NCBI GenBank assembly: GCA_010645155.1
Contig: JAAGOF010000220.1
Location: forward strand, 450,927-514,926
Direction of reading: 5' to 3'
From: Tigriopus japonicus
Taxonomy: Eukaryota; Arthropoda; Copepoda; Harpacticoida; Harpacticidae
Length of the DNA: 64,000 bases
The number at the start of each line of letters is the position of its first letter. Position 1 is the first letter of the stretch. Positions 20,928 to 32,900 of this stretch are shown here, piece after piece. Both the position numbers and the translations under genes were made by a program. The notes beneath the pieces are model-generated. The model was not told the origin of the DNA. It saw only the letters and a program-made list of their open reading frames with translations, and made no database searches.

Positions 20928-21690
20928 TTCCTGACAGATATCCTATCCCAAACATTCAGGACTTCTCAGTCAATCTGGATGGCAAGGTAATATTCTCGAA
21001 ATTGGATTTGATTCGAGGTTACCACCAAATACCCCCTGAACCTGAAGATATCCCGAAAGCTGACATTACTACTCCTTTCGGACTTAACGAGTTCACACGC
21101 ATGCCATTTGGCCTAAAAAATGCGGCGCAAGCGTTCCAGCGTTTAATGGACGTGGTGTTTGCCGGATTACCTTGCACGTTTGTGTATTTGGATTACATTT
21201 TAATCGCAAGCACTTCTGAAGAGGAGCACATCCGTGATCTTGAACATGTTTTTCGCCGTTTGAGGGACCATGGCCTGGTGGTGAACCCGGCCAAGTGCGT
21301 TTTGGGAGCAACGAGCATTGATTTTTGGGACACCGGGTGGATCAGCATGGGGTGGTGCCGCTCCCAGAGAAAGTTCAAGTTGTGTGGAATTTCCCAAAAC
21401 CAACAACAGTCAAAGGTCTGCAGGAATTTATTGGCATGGTTAATTTTTACCATCGCTTTGTCACGTTGGCTGCGCTCTCATGCAACCACTTCATCATGCA
21501 TTGCGAGGAACTTCTACTCCGCGATTGTTGACCTGGACGGCGGAGATGGATTAGGCGTTCCAGAAAACCAAGGAAGCTTTGGCCACGGCCACCTTGCTGG
21601 CACAAGATACCTTTCATACCTTCTCCAAGTAGTGTACAGCCCTAACTTCTGGAGCCTCTCCCAATACAAGAGCTCTCTCATTCCTGTGAT
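20928..21690 (+). pseudogene. Gypsy element 2, RT remainder and RNase H start
   Basis: Begins at the target octamer ttcctgac and reads [18 protein letters not shown], then [33 protein letters not shown] and [11 protein letters not shown]. The catalytic box is YLDY rather than YLDD, so the second Asp is lost. A frameshift near 21320 moves the sequence to another frame ([15 protein letters not shown], then [14 protein letters not shown]), and several stops follow. The copy ends where the mini-LTR element inserted (21700). Its 5' half lies inverted at 9093-9600. The first part of the long frame 20552-21778 is hAT repeat sequence, not protein. Confidence 0.88.
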
Positions 21691-21944
21691 GTTCCTAGTT
21701 GTGAAGTCCTTGCTCTGCTGTGTTCCAGTCATGCTCATTCTAGTCATTTCTACTGTGTATAAATACGTGAATGTCTAGTCAAATAAAGGAGAGGTCAAAC
21801 TAGTTGAGTCAATGACTAAACATGGCACAGTCGGTTCTTCCAACCTATTGTCCTCAGTTCATGGAACTTGTGAATCGTGATAGTGCAGTTACACCGGTGG
21901 ACATCTGAGGACAGTAGTTCGGAGAACCTGTGACTGACGTCGAG

Positions 21945-22350
21945 GCCACCGTCGCCCTGTTGATCGAGGCCACCCGACGCCTATTGATCAAGGCCACCTG
22001 ACGCCTGTTGATCGAGGCCACCCGACGCCTGTTGATCAAGGCCACTCAACGCCTGTTGATCAAGGCCACTCAACGCCTGTTGATCAAGGCCACTCAACGC
22101 CTGTTGATCAAGGTCACTCAACGCCTGTTGATTGAGGCCACCCAACGCCTGTTGATTGAGGGCACCCAATGCCTGTTGATCGAGATCACCCAACGCCTGT
22201 TGATTGAGGCCACCCAACGCCTGTTGATTGAGGGCACCCAATGCCTGTTGATCGAGATCACCCAACGCCTGTTGATTGAGGCCACCCAACGCCTGTTGAT
22301 CAAGGCCACCCGACGCCTGTTGATTGAGGCCACCGTCCGCCTGTTGATCA
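21945..22350. repeat. 30-bp minisatellite in mini-LTR element
   Basis: About thirteen units on the pattern cacccaacgcctgttgatcaagg; some form a higher-order repeat of three units (atcacccaacg, gcca, ggca variants at 22130-22290). Peptide runs such as LNQQALGG are read from this array and are not genes. Confidence 0.9.
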
Positions 22351-22374
22351 AGGCACCACCCAGGAATCCCGTCA

Positions 22375-22670
22375 TCAACCCTGCCCCAGTGCGTGGTGGG
22401 ATTCCATCGTCGACCCTGCCCCAGTGCGTGGTGGGATTACGTCGTCGACCCTGCCCCAGTGTGTGGTGAGATTCCGTCAACACTGTCGTGGAGGCATGCG
22501 AGTTCCCGTCGACCCTGCCGTGGAGGCACGAGATCTTGTCGCCCCTGCCGTGAAGGCACGAATTCCCGTCGACCCTGCCGTGAAGGCACGAATTCCCGTC
22601 GACTCTGCCATGAAGGCACGAGTTCCCGTCAACCCTGCCATGAGGCACGAGTTCCCTGCAACCTTACCCC
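22375..22670. repeat. Second minisatellite in mini-LTR element
   Basis: First, about three units of 36-38 bp with gaccctgccccagtgcgtggtg; then about six units of 30 bp with gaccctgccgtgaaggcac. The two arrays share the gaccctgcc core. Confidence 0.85.
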
Positions 22671-22805
22671 GGGAAAGGGAAATGTGAAGTCCTTGCTCTG
22701 CTCTGTTCTAGTCATGCTCATTCTAGTCATTTCTACAGTGTATAAATACGTGTATGTCTAGTCAAACAAAGGAGAGGTCAAACTAGTTGAGTCCATGACT
22801 TAACA

Positions 22806-23000
22806 CTAGTGAAACATCTTTGGATCTGCTCGACCTTTTGCAAACCTCCCGAACTCATTGGAGCCCAAATAGGTGAGGCATATTCCAGATGAGGCTGAAT
22901 AATCGACTTGTACAGAGTTAGCATCGTAACACTATCTCTGGACTTGTAAATGCGATTGATCCAGCCACACGTTGAAATGCCTTCCCCACTTTCAATTTTT
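22806..23000 (-). pseudogene. LINE reverse-transcriptase C-terminal fragment
   Basis: Minus-strand frame: GWINRIYKSRDSVTMLTLYK, then SIIQPHLEYASPIWAP. This is the thumb region following RT in Jockey/CR1-type LINEs. The fragment is cut by the mini-LTR element at its 3' side. Confidence 0.7.
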
Positions 23001-23424
23001 TGCTCAACAGAAAATGTTCATTAGCGTGCAAGCACACCACAGACCAAGCACAAGATTATTTAGTTCTAGCTAAGCAAGCAGATCACGGCAACAGTATTTT
23101 GATCCGTGACTGGTAGATTACTCAGGCTATATTTTCTGGGTTTACTCTCAGAAGCAAGCTTTATGAAGGATATTTGCATTATACACACCGTGGCGCGATT
23201 GTTGGGAAAAAGGTCACAAATAAAACGGTCACAATAAAAATGTCACGGTAAAAAAGTCGCTTTTCTATAGGATGATTGTGTTCCACCTGGAGTATCTTTG
23301 AAGCCAATCCTAACAGGCAGATCTTGAAAAAGAGTACAATTTTGTCTCTATAGGGTAAGGGAACACCATCCCTCGTATCCGGGATGGATTGGGACCATTG
23401 TTTAAATTTTTTTTTACAATTACG

Positions 23425-23878
23425 TAAATGCAATTACAATTGCAATTGTAATAATTACATTTGAGATCAAAGTAATTGTAATCGTGATTAATGATATTTG
23501 AAATCAAAGTAATTAAAATTGTAGTGAATAATATTTGAGATCAAAGTAATTGGAATTGCAATTAAATACATTTGAACCAATTGGCATTTTTCAATTACAA
23601 ATTACAATAAAACCTACATATTAATTTTTGTGACAATGCATTTCACTTTTCTGTGCATAAGTTGATGAAACGTAAGTAAACCAGTTTTATTCGCTTTTCT
23701 TGCATTTTGCTACTAAAACAAAATAAAAACAAGTCAGTTTTGAGAAAAAATGAAACTTAAATGTAATTGCATAAAATTCAATTAGTTTTTGAAAATAATT
23801 ATTATTGTAATCAATTACATATGAAAATAGAGTAATTGTAATAGTATTCAATTGCTTTTCAGGCCAATTTAATCGCAA
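23425..23878. repeat. AATTAC-rich repeat or MITE
   Basis: Repeated attacaattgcaattgtaat and gagatcaaagtaattg motifs on both strands, with an AT-rich core. It looks like a MITE with subterminal repeats, but I could not fix termini or a target duplication. Confidence 0.4.
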
Positions 23879-24870
23879 TTAATTGTCTTTCAAAAGTAAT
23901 GGTTGATTGGTTGTGTCAATAAACAAAATTGGCACAAGTCTCTTTGTCAACTGGGATATGAATTCCCCACTGTTTACTCGAACAAAACCATCTTTGAGTG
24001 CGAATCTTGCTGAGAGACCCTTAAATTGATTGTAGAAGCTAATCGAACTTGGAATCTCTCTCTTTGCAACCATCAACTGCATGAGTTACAACAGTTCTTG
24101 CGTTATATTACCCCTAACGTATTCTAAAATTTGATTTGTTACCTGCATCATTGGCTCGATTGTTGGCAGACGAGGCAAATTACATGGACTTGCTCTCTTT
24201 GTGTCCATATTAAACATTTGTGGATTGTGTCTAACATCTGCTCCAAGCAAATACATGCTTTTAGTATCATGTACAATTCCTAAGGTCTCTGAAAAGTAGG
24301 AAAAATAACCATTATTTCGAAATATTTCGAATAAAGCCAATAAATCAAACTGCTACCACTGTCGGTAACACAATTTCGCTCCGAGTTGGAACAATTAGAG
24401 CAGGATCGGTCCAAAAGAGGGCAATCGTTGGTCATCAGACAAGATTCATGAACCGGATGATAAGTGTTCCAAAAACATTCCTGGTGGGTCTTACAAATAG
24501 AGCCACATTCTTTGGCACTGCCCACTTTCCTGATTTCTTCCAGGGCTCCATAGCATCTTCCATGGACTCCACATTGGACCTCGGGACATTCTTCCTCTCC
24601 GCTGATGCAATTGTCTAGGCATTTCTCATCGGACAATTGCAAACATCCGGACAAAAGGGTACAACTTTGTGAATCTTTATAGAAGGTGAACCAAGTGCAA
24701 CCCGTCACATTTTGGCAAAGTCTCCAACATTTTTTGCAGTCTTTGGTGGGTGTGGCGTCTGATATTTGTGAATCGAGGCAATCACCCGGTACGAAACATT
24801 GAAGACCTTTCTAAGATAGGACCCCAGTTATCCAAAGCTGGAACAATAGCACAAAGATGTTAATCTTCAT
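23879..24870 (-). CDS. Secreted cysteine-rich apple-like protein, possibly broken
   Basis: Three exons fit: 24870-24357, 24288-24143 and 24076-23879, with GT-AG introns of 68 and 66 bp and consistent phases. Residues 1-19 (MKINIFVLLFQLWITGVLS) are a signal peptide. Then come two cysteine-rich, apple/PAN-like repeats: CTWFTFYKDSQSCTLLSGC with CLDNC, and CGSICKTHQECFWNTYHPV with CSNCS. The last two exons (VHDTKSMYLLGADVRHNPQM, LPRLPTIEPMM) weakly recall a kelch-type propeller blade, but this is uncertain. Codon 20 (24811-24813) is an in-frame TAG directly after the signal peptide. Either the gene is dead, or the true exon begins at a TCTTAG acceptor here with an unseen first exon. Function unknown; likely secreted. 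Confidence 0.6.
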
Positions 24871-26297
24871 TGTTCATTAGTTTCACCAAGACCAACAGTG
24901 GGAAGGACAACTGGACGGGTTTATGTAGTTCGAAATCAAGTTGCTTACAAGTGTAAAAAATGACCTGGGTTTGATAGTTTGGTCTAAACAAGCATCTGGT
25001 ACTGGAAAAATCATGTCTAACACTGACAAAAATGGATGCATGTGTAAATGTTTCAGAAGTCCAAGGAATTAATGGTCCCTTACTTTAAGAATGTCAACCA
25101 GGGCTTCATTGGATGAACGGATTAATCGATTATTCCAGTGTAATTGGATTAATCTGGTAACTCGTTTTGCCAGATGACTTAATCGAAAAAAAATAGGGAA
25201 AATTCTTTTTTTTCATTTTTTATCGTGTTGTTTGATGTAAGTGTTTGAATTAATGTACAAAATTTCTTCCCAAAAAGCTTCAATTGAAGATTTCTTAAAA
25301 CCTTTGGACCACGCGTTTGTGCGTTTTTGTACAAGCAACCTTTTAAAATATCAATTTTGGTAAAATGGATTCATGTTAATGAAAAAGTGGGATCTTGGAT
25401 GGGAAATGTGCAAAAAATCGAACACAAGTTTTCATAATTCTTCAAGAGTTTTTTTTAAGTTTAATTGCCTTTTTTGCTTTCTGCAGATCTTTTTTGAATC
25501 TCTGTTTAATGTTTGAAACAAGTTTATTTGGAAGCCAATAATTGCTATTCAAACTTTATTTTGTGCAGATGAGAAAAGAATTACCAAGTTTAAATCTTCC
25601 TTTTATCTCATTTTCACGCTCACCAAAACCACGTGTCTTCCGAACTTTTTTCACGCCAAAATATGTGTGGCAAAATCTGACAAATGCTGAAAAAGACAAA
25701 ATCAAATATTGAAACAAAACGATCTTCCTTCCATGAGGTTAAATGACGATATACCATTGTATTATGTATCCTTGTATAAAACGTTTAACATTTAAACTTA
25801 CAATAATGCAATGACGATCATAGCACTTGTTTAAAATTTGTGGGGTTTATGCAATCTTACAAATCATACATTGAGAAATAAGAACTAAGACAAACTCTTC
25901 GTTCGGTTTAGAGTAATTGAACCTTTACAAAGAAACCCAGTCTAGGTCTCAAAAATTTGGGACCATTAAGGAATCAATGAATGATTTCAACCAACTTTCA
26001 ATGCATTCGAAGCGTGAAATATCACAATGCTGAAGAAAATAAAAAAACCGTTTCTTGACCCATGATAGAACTGTTCCCATATTGATAAGAAATAACTATC
26101 ATCCTCAAAGGCATAATACTCAAACACCCCGAATTTCTTCATTCTATGAAGTCTTTGAATATGTATGATTTTTGCTTGCATTTGGCAGTTGAGTGGTCGA
26201 ACAATCAAGAAAACATGATTATATATGAGCTCAAAGGTCGCCATATTTTTTTTCTTGCTTTTGACTTTTTGTTCATGCATGGTTAAAAAGCTAGACC
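24871..26297. other. No supported feature
   Basis: AT-rich intergenic DNA upstream of the minus-strand gene. Frame 25987-26313 (minus) has no family features. Confidence 0.5.
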
Positions 26298-27464
26298 TAC
26301 GAGGGCGATACAAGAATATCCAGGACTGGAGCCATAACTTTTTTATTTTACATTCTTAGAACAAAATTGTAAGAATTATTTTTCGACGTAATCACCATTG
26401 ACTTCAATGCATTTGGTTAGCCTTCTATCCCACGCTTCAAACACGTGCATCAGGACATTCTCTGAGAGCCTACTGGTCAACCCCTCCGTGGCCACCTTCA
26501 GCTCTGTATCATTTGTGTGCCTACTTCCAGCAAGTTTCTCCTTTAGAGTGGGGTAGAGCCAAAAGTCGCAAGGGGCCAAATCAGGATAATAGGGAGCATG
26601 AGGGAACGTTTTGATGTCTTTCTTGGCCTAGAAGTCCATGGTTGCTTTGCTGGCATGGGCGGGGGCATTGTCCTGGTGAAAAAGGAAGTTGTTGGGCCAC
26701 ATGGTCCAAGACCATTATGTAGTAGTCTGAATTGACTGTTTTGCCCTTGGCCAGGTAGTGGTGGTAGATTATACCCTTGGAGTCAAAAAAAGCAATGAGC
26801 ATAATTTTCTTGGCACTACCTACCACTTTTGCCTTCCTTGGAGGTGCTGAGCCGGTTGGGAGCCACTGGCTGCTTTGTCTCTTCATCTCAGGGGTGCTGT
26901 ACAATATCCAGGACTCGTCCGTTGTGACCAAAGATTCAAGAAAGGCTTTACCCTGGCTGAAGAAGCATTTTTTGAAGTACCCTAAACGTTTTCTTTTGTG
27001 ATCATCTGAAAGAAGGCGAGGTACCCAACGTGCAACAAGTTTTGAGAGGCCAATATCCTCATGGATAATTGTATGGACAGTCCCAACAGATAGATTAAGG
27101 TCCAAAGCTTTTTTTATCTTGGATGTGTACACAGCAATCAGCTTCTACCATCTCCCTGACTTTCTCTGTGTGAACTGTTTTATTGCTGAATTGGTCACGT
27201 TGATCTTCTGCACTCTAACGCCCATCCTTGAATTCTTTGAACAAGGCAAAAGTTCTGGATCTGGTCAGAGCACTCTCCCCATAAGCTTTCTTTAATAAAT
27301 CAAATGCCTCTGATGCAGTTCTGCCTCCCAGAACATAGGACTTGATGGTGGAGCGTTGGTCAGTCATGGGAAAATCTCTCTTAAACCTCGAATCACATAC
27401 GGTAAAAGCAATAGCAAAATTAAGTTATGGCTTCAGTCCTGGATAGACCTGTATCACCCACGTA
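26298..27464 (-). mobile_element. Mariner element with both TIRs, dead transposase
   Basis: Left TIR tacgagggcgatacaagaat and right partner ending tagacctgtatcacccacgta; inner parts tccaggactggagccataac and gttatggcttcagtcctgga match as inverted repeats. The transposase is on the minus strand from 27366 to 26376: MTDQRSTIKSYVLGG, a TAG after FKDGR, then SVGTVHTIIHEDIGLSK, VTTDESWILY (first Asp), a frameshift before the HQDNAPAHAS block, a stop inside that region, and YPDLAPCDFWLYP (third Asp). The boxes are mariner-type, with an expected DD34D core. At least two stops and frameshifts make it inactive. Confidence 0.9.
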
Positions 27465-27980
27465 AATATGTCCATGCAAAATTTAATTACCTATGTTCCT
27501 TCATGAGATTGAAAACAACATCGCAATTCTGCTACAACATATCTAAAGTCACTAATGAACAAAGCACAGCCTCTCAACATGTATTTATGTTTTATGCACT
27601 ATGTTGCCACGACTGGACAAGTTGGAGTATGTGATTACATGAGGAACTAACGTTGAAAATAGGTAATCGACACGAAACGTGTATTCACGAGGCACATTCT
27701 CAAATTCTCATGTACCTCACGACCAGTCATATTATCAATTTTACGATTTCTGAATAATGTATTGGAAATCCTTTAATTTAATTTCTTAAAAAATATTTAG
27801 GCTACTGGAGCAAACTGTAGTTAATCATTTGGATTAACGATGAGTCGTGATGTAGACTTAGTTCAAATCACAATTATAAAGCTAAAGCTCCAAATTAAGT
27901 TACTGTATTATGTACTTAAATGCGCACAGTATTCTAAACATTGGCATGACTTTTTGTTGTGAACGATCTTGAGCTGCTGA
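27465..27980. other. No supported feature
   Basis: AT-rich spacer; only unsupported short frames. Confidence 0.4.
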
Positions 27981-27984
27981 AACC

Positions 27985-28268
27985 GTGCTGAGCATGGATA
28001 AGTTTTTTATTCCTTTGCAAGTAACCAGGAATACAACTCTTCTAATTGATTCAAGGATTGTACTGACCAACAGTGCTAGCGAGGGCCTATAATTTGATGA
28101 TTCGTCTCTTTTTCCTTTTATTAAAGATGGGACAAACGTTTCCATCCCTCCAAGCCTGCACTCCCCCTCACTTATAGGATGTTGGAAAAAGGCCGAGAGT
28201 GGCTTATCAAGAGTTAGGGCATACTCCCGATACAGCCCTCGATAGTCAATCTTTTCGACAATCTCCAA
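27985..28268 (-). pseudogene. LINE RT N-terminal fragment
   Basis: Minus frame with KPLSAFFQHPISEG, then FVPSLIKGKRDESSNYRPSL and VSTILESIRR. This is the start of a Jockey/CR1-type RT (the SNYRPIS-type block and the LESI helix). Nothing further downstream of the RT remains. Confidence 0.7.
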
Positions 28269-28657
28269 CTTAAGGCGATGCCCCCAATTATCGCCAGACT
28301 AGAAATCAAGACAGCATATAGCAAATTTCAACAATTTTGGAACATAGAACAACTGGGCCGATATTTAAGCAAACCGGAACAACTTTATTGGATCACTAAG
28401 AAATCAACTCGAGTTGCTCTACGATCCAAACCAAAAGAATTGTCGTTCCAATTTCCAGGCGAAGCAATGAGTTATTAATCCTGTTGCCTTGCAAGGGAAA
28501 TGAGTTGCAATTGGATTATTTTTAATTGTTACGATATCGCAAATGAATACGTTTTTATTTATTTGAATTACATTTTTTCTTTGCTTAAAAGACATTATGG
28601 CATCTTTTTCATTTTAGTACTTTACATCCATGGTGAATAACACCAATGTGTTATCAG

Positions 28658-29371
28658 TAGAGGGGCCGAAAATATTTTATTTTGAAAGCCAAATATTTAA
28701 ATAATATTTAAGGAAAAACTATCAAAATATTTAAAATACAACCAAATATTTAAATTTGTGAGGTTTTTGGAGCAATAAATTGGTATTTTTGAAAATTTTA
28801 ATTAAAAAATCCAAATATTTGATGAAAAATTGGTAATGGCAGAAATAGTAGTAAACAAAACAAATTTTCAGTGCTGAAAAACCATACCGGGCAATGAAAA
28901 TTGGTTATTCTTGTCAGTCCTTATTTATACCCTACATTTAATTGATACATTTTACTGCCTAAGGTTTCGTTGAATATTCAAACTAGAGCTTCCGTATTTT
29001 TTTTCCTGTTGGAGTTAGGGTTTTCTATTTAAGATTAAAATCAATTAATGTAATTTTGAGGCCAAGCAGACCAAGTATTTATTTCCCAAGCATATTTTCC
29101 ATTTTAGTTTGCCTATTCCCATCAAAAAGAGTCATAAAAGTTTAAAAAATTGGTAGATTTTGACAATGAAGTTTTTGGAAAGGTCAGATTTTATGTCAAT
29201 TTTTTTCAAAAGATTTGCTGAAATTGTGGAGATTCTTGGAATATTTCAATGAAAAACGGGAAATTTCCTTTAATTTTAGAAGAAAAAGCCCAAATATTTA
29301 AAAACTGCTTAAAAGCGCAAAATATGTAAATTACATATTTTTTATATAATTAAACATTTTCGGTCGCTCTA
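28658..29371. mobile_element. hAT-type MITE (TAGAGGGGCCGAAAAT ends), 714 bp
   Basis: Ends tagaggggccgaaaatattt and acattttcggtcgctcta are inverted repeats, and a perfect 8-bp duplication gttatcag flanks them (28650-28657, 29372-29379). Subterminal caaatatttaaa motifs recur on both sides. No coding capacity. Confidence 0.88.
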
Positions 29372-29942
29372 GTTATCAGTTTTAGATATTTCAATTTTGA
29401 GACGGGTCTACCCGAGAAATGTATTTGGAGTTCAAAATCTAGTAATTTGTGATTGAAATTTAAACTAGTTTGCTAAAATTGGTGAGTTATAAGACTAGAG
29501 GTGTAAAAAGATACTCTTGAAATGTGACGAAACAAGGCTAAAATCCTTCATTGTCCATGTAGTGATAGCGCGTTCGATCCATCATTACTGGTCAACTATA
29601 GGCACGTCTAGTCTTTTATTTCTCTCCTAAGATTTTAGTACAAAGAATCCAATCTGAAAGGAATTTATTAGAGTGGATTGAGCCTCAATTTTCATGATCG
29701 GTAATCAGCGTATTCTACTCTATACAAATTCTTTGATTTTTTGGTTGTGGTATGCTGTCTCTAGTATGATTTAGCGATCCCTTTCCTGCCCGTGTTCCAA
29801 AGTCTTGTATTTTGACGTCCAAAATATTCCACCGACTAAATATGATCGTGAAAGGTTGAATATTTGCAAATTGCAAATTTGATAGCTGGTGTATTTGTTT
29901 AAATACGAACATTCATGAAATTACATGCCAGTCTTAAGGACC
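29372..29942. other. Upstream region of the first PAN-CTLD gene
   Basis: No gene seen. It should hold the promoter of the gene starting at 29943, but no convincing TATA or initiator arrangement can be picked. Confidence 0.4.
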
Positions 29943-32900
29943 ATGAAAGTAAGGTCTGATTTGTTTAGGGTCTTGCTCCTTTTTGACCTGATCATATTGA
30001 TAATGGGATGCTTGCCACACGAGGAGTGTTTCGAAGAGTTTCGTAAGTATATGCCTTTTGTCTTTCTTGCTTTAGGTTAAATTCAATGAATTTCATTCCA
30101 GGTTATGCTCATTGTGTTGCAGTGGGATACAATTATCCTGGAAATGACATATTTCATCATAAACTTTCTTCTTTGAGCAACTGTAACAAATTCTGCCAAC
30201 AAAATCCATTGTGTGAGCACGTGACGTTTTTGGTTTCAAATAAGGATTGTTACGAAAAGTCGAAAAAATGCCGAGACTGCACGCAAGATAACACGAATTT
30301 TATCACAATCCCAAAAAATTGTGGTAAGACTTTTAAATCGATTATGACACAGGTACAAAATAATGTCACTTTGTGTAAGAAAAACAACAGTTTTATTTCA
30401 AATGACAATGAGAGCACGAACGTTAATTAGCTGGCATTTCCAAGTTATCGGTCACAACTTAAAATCAGAAAACTAATCGAATGAGTCACTAAATTACGGA
30501 ATTAAGCAACAAGCAAAACAAAGAAACGTAGCAAATTTAACTTAAAACGTTGTCTAAAACAAATTCATATACTACTACGAGTGACTCGGAACTTTAAGAC
30601 TGAACTCTTTATTTGCAAATAACTATCAATATGTAGTTATCATCTGTAAAGCAACTTCACAATTACAAGAAACTTGCTTGTAATGCAAAAAGTAATAAGC
30701 CGACCATTTTCTACTAGTGTCTTCTCTATAACACCATTTCAGAACCAAGCTTGACTAAATCTGGCTGACTAATGAGACATGCACAAAGGTTGATCGAGTG
30801 AGCGTTTAAATCATTCCGCTCGCAGTAAAACAGGGCCATTGGCTGTGCTGAGTTGCTCAGCCCATTTTGGCGAATCGTTTTTTCCAAATAAGCATCTATT
30901 TAATGATTTCAGGTCCTTGGAAATGATCTATATATTTTACTTTGAGATATCTATGCTTACACCTGGTTGATCAGTTTATGAGCTAGAAAAAGAGAGACAT
31001 GAAGTTAAATGTTAACAGAAAAAAACGTTATAAACAATTTCATTTCCCTTGAGGGGATTTTTTGAGATATTGAAATAATTTCTTGGAACCAATGAACAAA
31101 TAATCACTTTTGAATCATTGGATCAGTTATAAGCCCCATTTTTTTGCAATAGTACAAGGCTGGTTTAAGTCCTTTTTAATTCAATCACGTTGAAATTTTA
31201 TTTTGCATGTTATGGACCCAAATCCAGCCAAGGTATCCTTACGTGAAATAAGGATCGTTCTCACGAACCTTCAGACTCTTCTAATAGACGACAAAATAGA
31301 AAAGTCTTGGATTTTGCAAAATGGGCCGAGCAAGTCAGCACAGCCAACGGCCTTGCTTATTGCTAGTGATATGATTTAAAATGCTTACTTGAGCAACCTC
31401 TGTGCATGTCCCATTGACCAATTGACATCGTCATAATCAGTTCCAGGATGCACCATAGATGCTTGGGATTATTATGGGACTGACCTTAGATCACAAAAAA
31501 CAAACAGTTACGTAGAATGCCAAGAGCTATGTCAAACAGAGCCCAATTGCATTCTTAGTGTTTGGGTTCATCCATGGAACCACTTTTCGGCCAACAAGTG
31601 CTTTCTAAAGAACACCTTGGATATGTCAAAGAGGTTACCCAATTATGGAATGATATCCGTCCCAAAATATTGCTTGGAACGTAAGACTAAATTTCACGTA
31701 GATTTGATGATCTGAAATAATGAAACTGTTTTTTTTTTCTTAATGGAAGATCACCGATTGCCAACGAATGAATTTCAGTTCAAAAACTCAAAGTACAAAT
31801 TCATTGCCCGAAACAATACTCTGTCTGATGCTACCAGCATTTGTGAGCGATTGAATGGAGCTCTGGTGTCTATGGAAACCAAAGATGAGTACTTTTTTAT
31901 CCGTTCTGCTGTTTTTCAATTGAATTTGTTCAATTCTTCCACGTTTTCCGGAGATTATCGGATTGGTAATGTACAGTACAAGACTGATAGATTCATAATT
32001 TGGAAACGTTTTCTTCAATTGTCATCCAAAAGGCTTGCTCAACACCATGGAGAAATGGACTTGGAGCTCTGGTTGGAACTACAATGGAATGGATTTTGAC
32101 ATATGGTGCAACGGCTCTCCCAAAGGAATTAGCAATAACGTTGTGTTGCAAGTTGAAAGATTTTGCGTGACTGTGAGGAGTGGCCATGAAGTAGCTCAAA
32201 ATCTTATTTGTGAATTTAGTGGTAATGAATTATCTTTTTTTGATTAAATGTTGAAGGTGATTCATAAAAACCGTTATTGATAGGTTGCCAAGGCAGCATT
32301 CCTCCGAACATTTCATATTCTATCCGAGAATTGCAGGAATATCCAATAGGCTACAGGTAAAAATCTTGATGAGATTTTGCTTTTGACAAGATTTTTTTTG
32401 CACTCTATCAACCGAACGCAGCAAGGGTCGCAATTAAGTATTCCGGCAAGAAATATGTGGACTAAACTTATCACAAGAAATGTATTTTAGACTTACGGTA
32501 CAATATTGTTTACCTCACCAATTTTTGAACAAAATCTAAAAAATAAATAAAGACAGCCTTTGCATTTCGTGATTGCCGACCTCTGTTATGTTGGTCACAA
32601 TACTCGTAGCTTGAAACCGTTGAGTAAAGATTTTGATTAAATTTATGAGCTGTTGGAGAAGTAACAACAAATAGTGAAGAGACATGTTGGTATTATATTT
32701 TTTCTTAGATCAGAAGCCACGTAAGTAAACATCCAAAATCATAGCATCGTTCACGGTGCACAAGGAAAATAGTGAATTTCTGGAGGAGTTTTTGCAAATT
32801 TTGCATGTTTTTGCTGTTCAACTAAAATGATTATACACAGTTTGTTGTTGACTACATTTCGAAAATGATTTTTTTTGCTTTCTCATCAGACTTCATAATA

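Larger units (their letters stand above)
21700..22805 (+). mobile_element. Complete mini-LTR retrotransposon (TRIM-like), 1.1 kb
   Basis: Two 123-bp LTRs, 21700-21822 and 22683-22805, starting tgtgaagtccttgctctgct and ending with aaca. The 5-bp duplication ctagt flanks the element (21695-21699, 22806-22810). Directly inside the left LTR is tggcacagtcgg, in the place of a primer-binding site; directly before the right LTR is a purine tract, cgggaaagggaaa. The LTRs carry tataaata and aataaa-like words. The internal 860 bp encode nothing; they consist almost entirely of two minisatellites. It must depend on another element's proteins. Confidence 0.92.

Noticed and set aside
21854..22761. Repeat proteins (NQQALGGL, INRRWVAS, RVDGNSCLHG) as collagen- or antifreeze-like genes
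   Set aside because: The frames are open on both strands only because the 30-bp unit is a multiple of three; they lie inside a mini-LTR element between PBS and polypurine tract.
22806..23000. Continuation of Gypsy element 2 after the mini-LTR element
   Set aside because: The minus-strand translation is LINE RT (IIQPHLEYASPIWAP), not RNase H or integrase.
27356..27634. 92-codon plus-strand frame as a gene
   Set aside because: Its first 110 bases are the mariner TIR and UTR; the rest has no family features.
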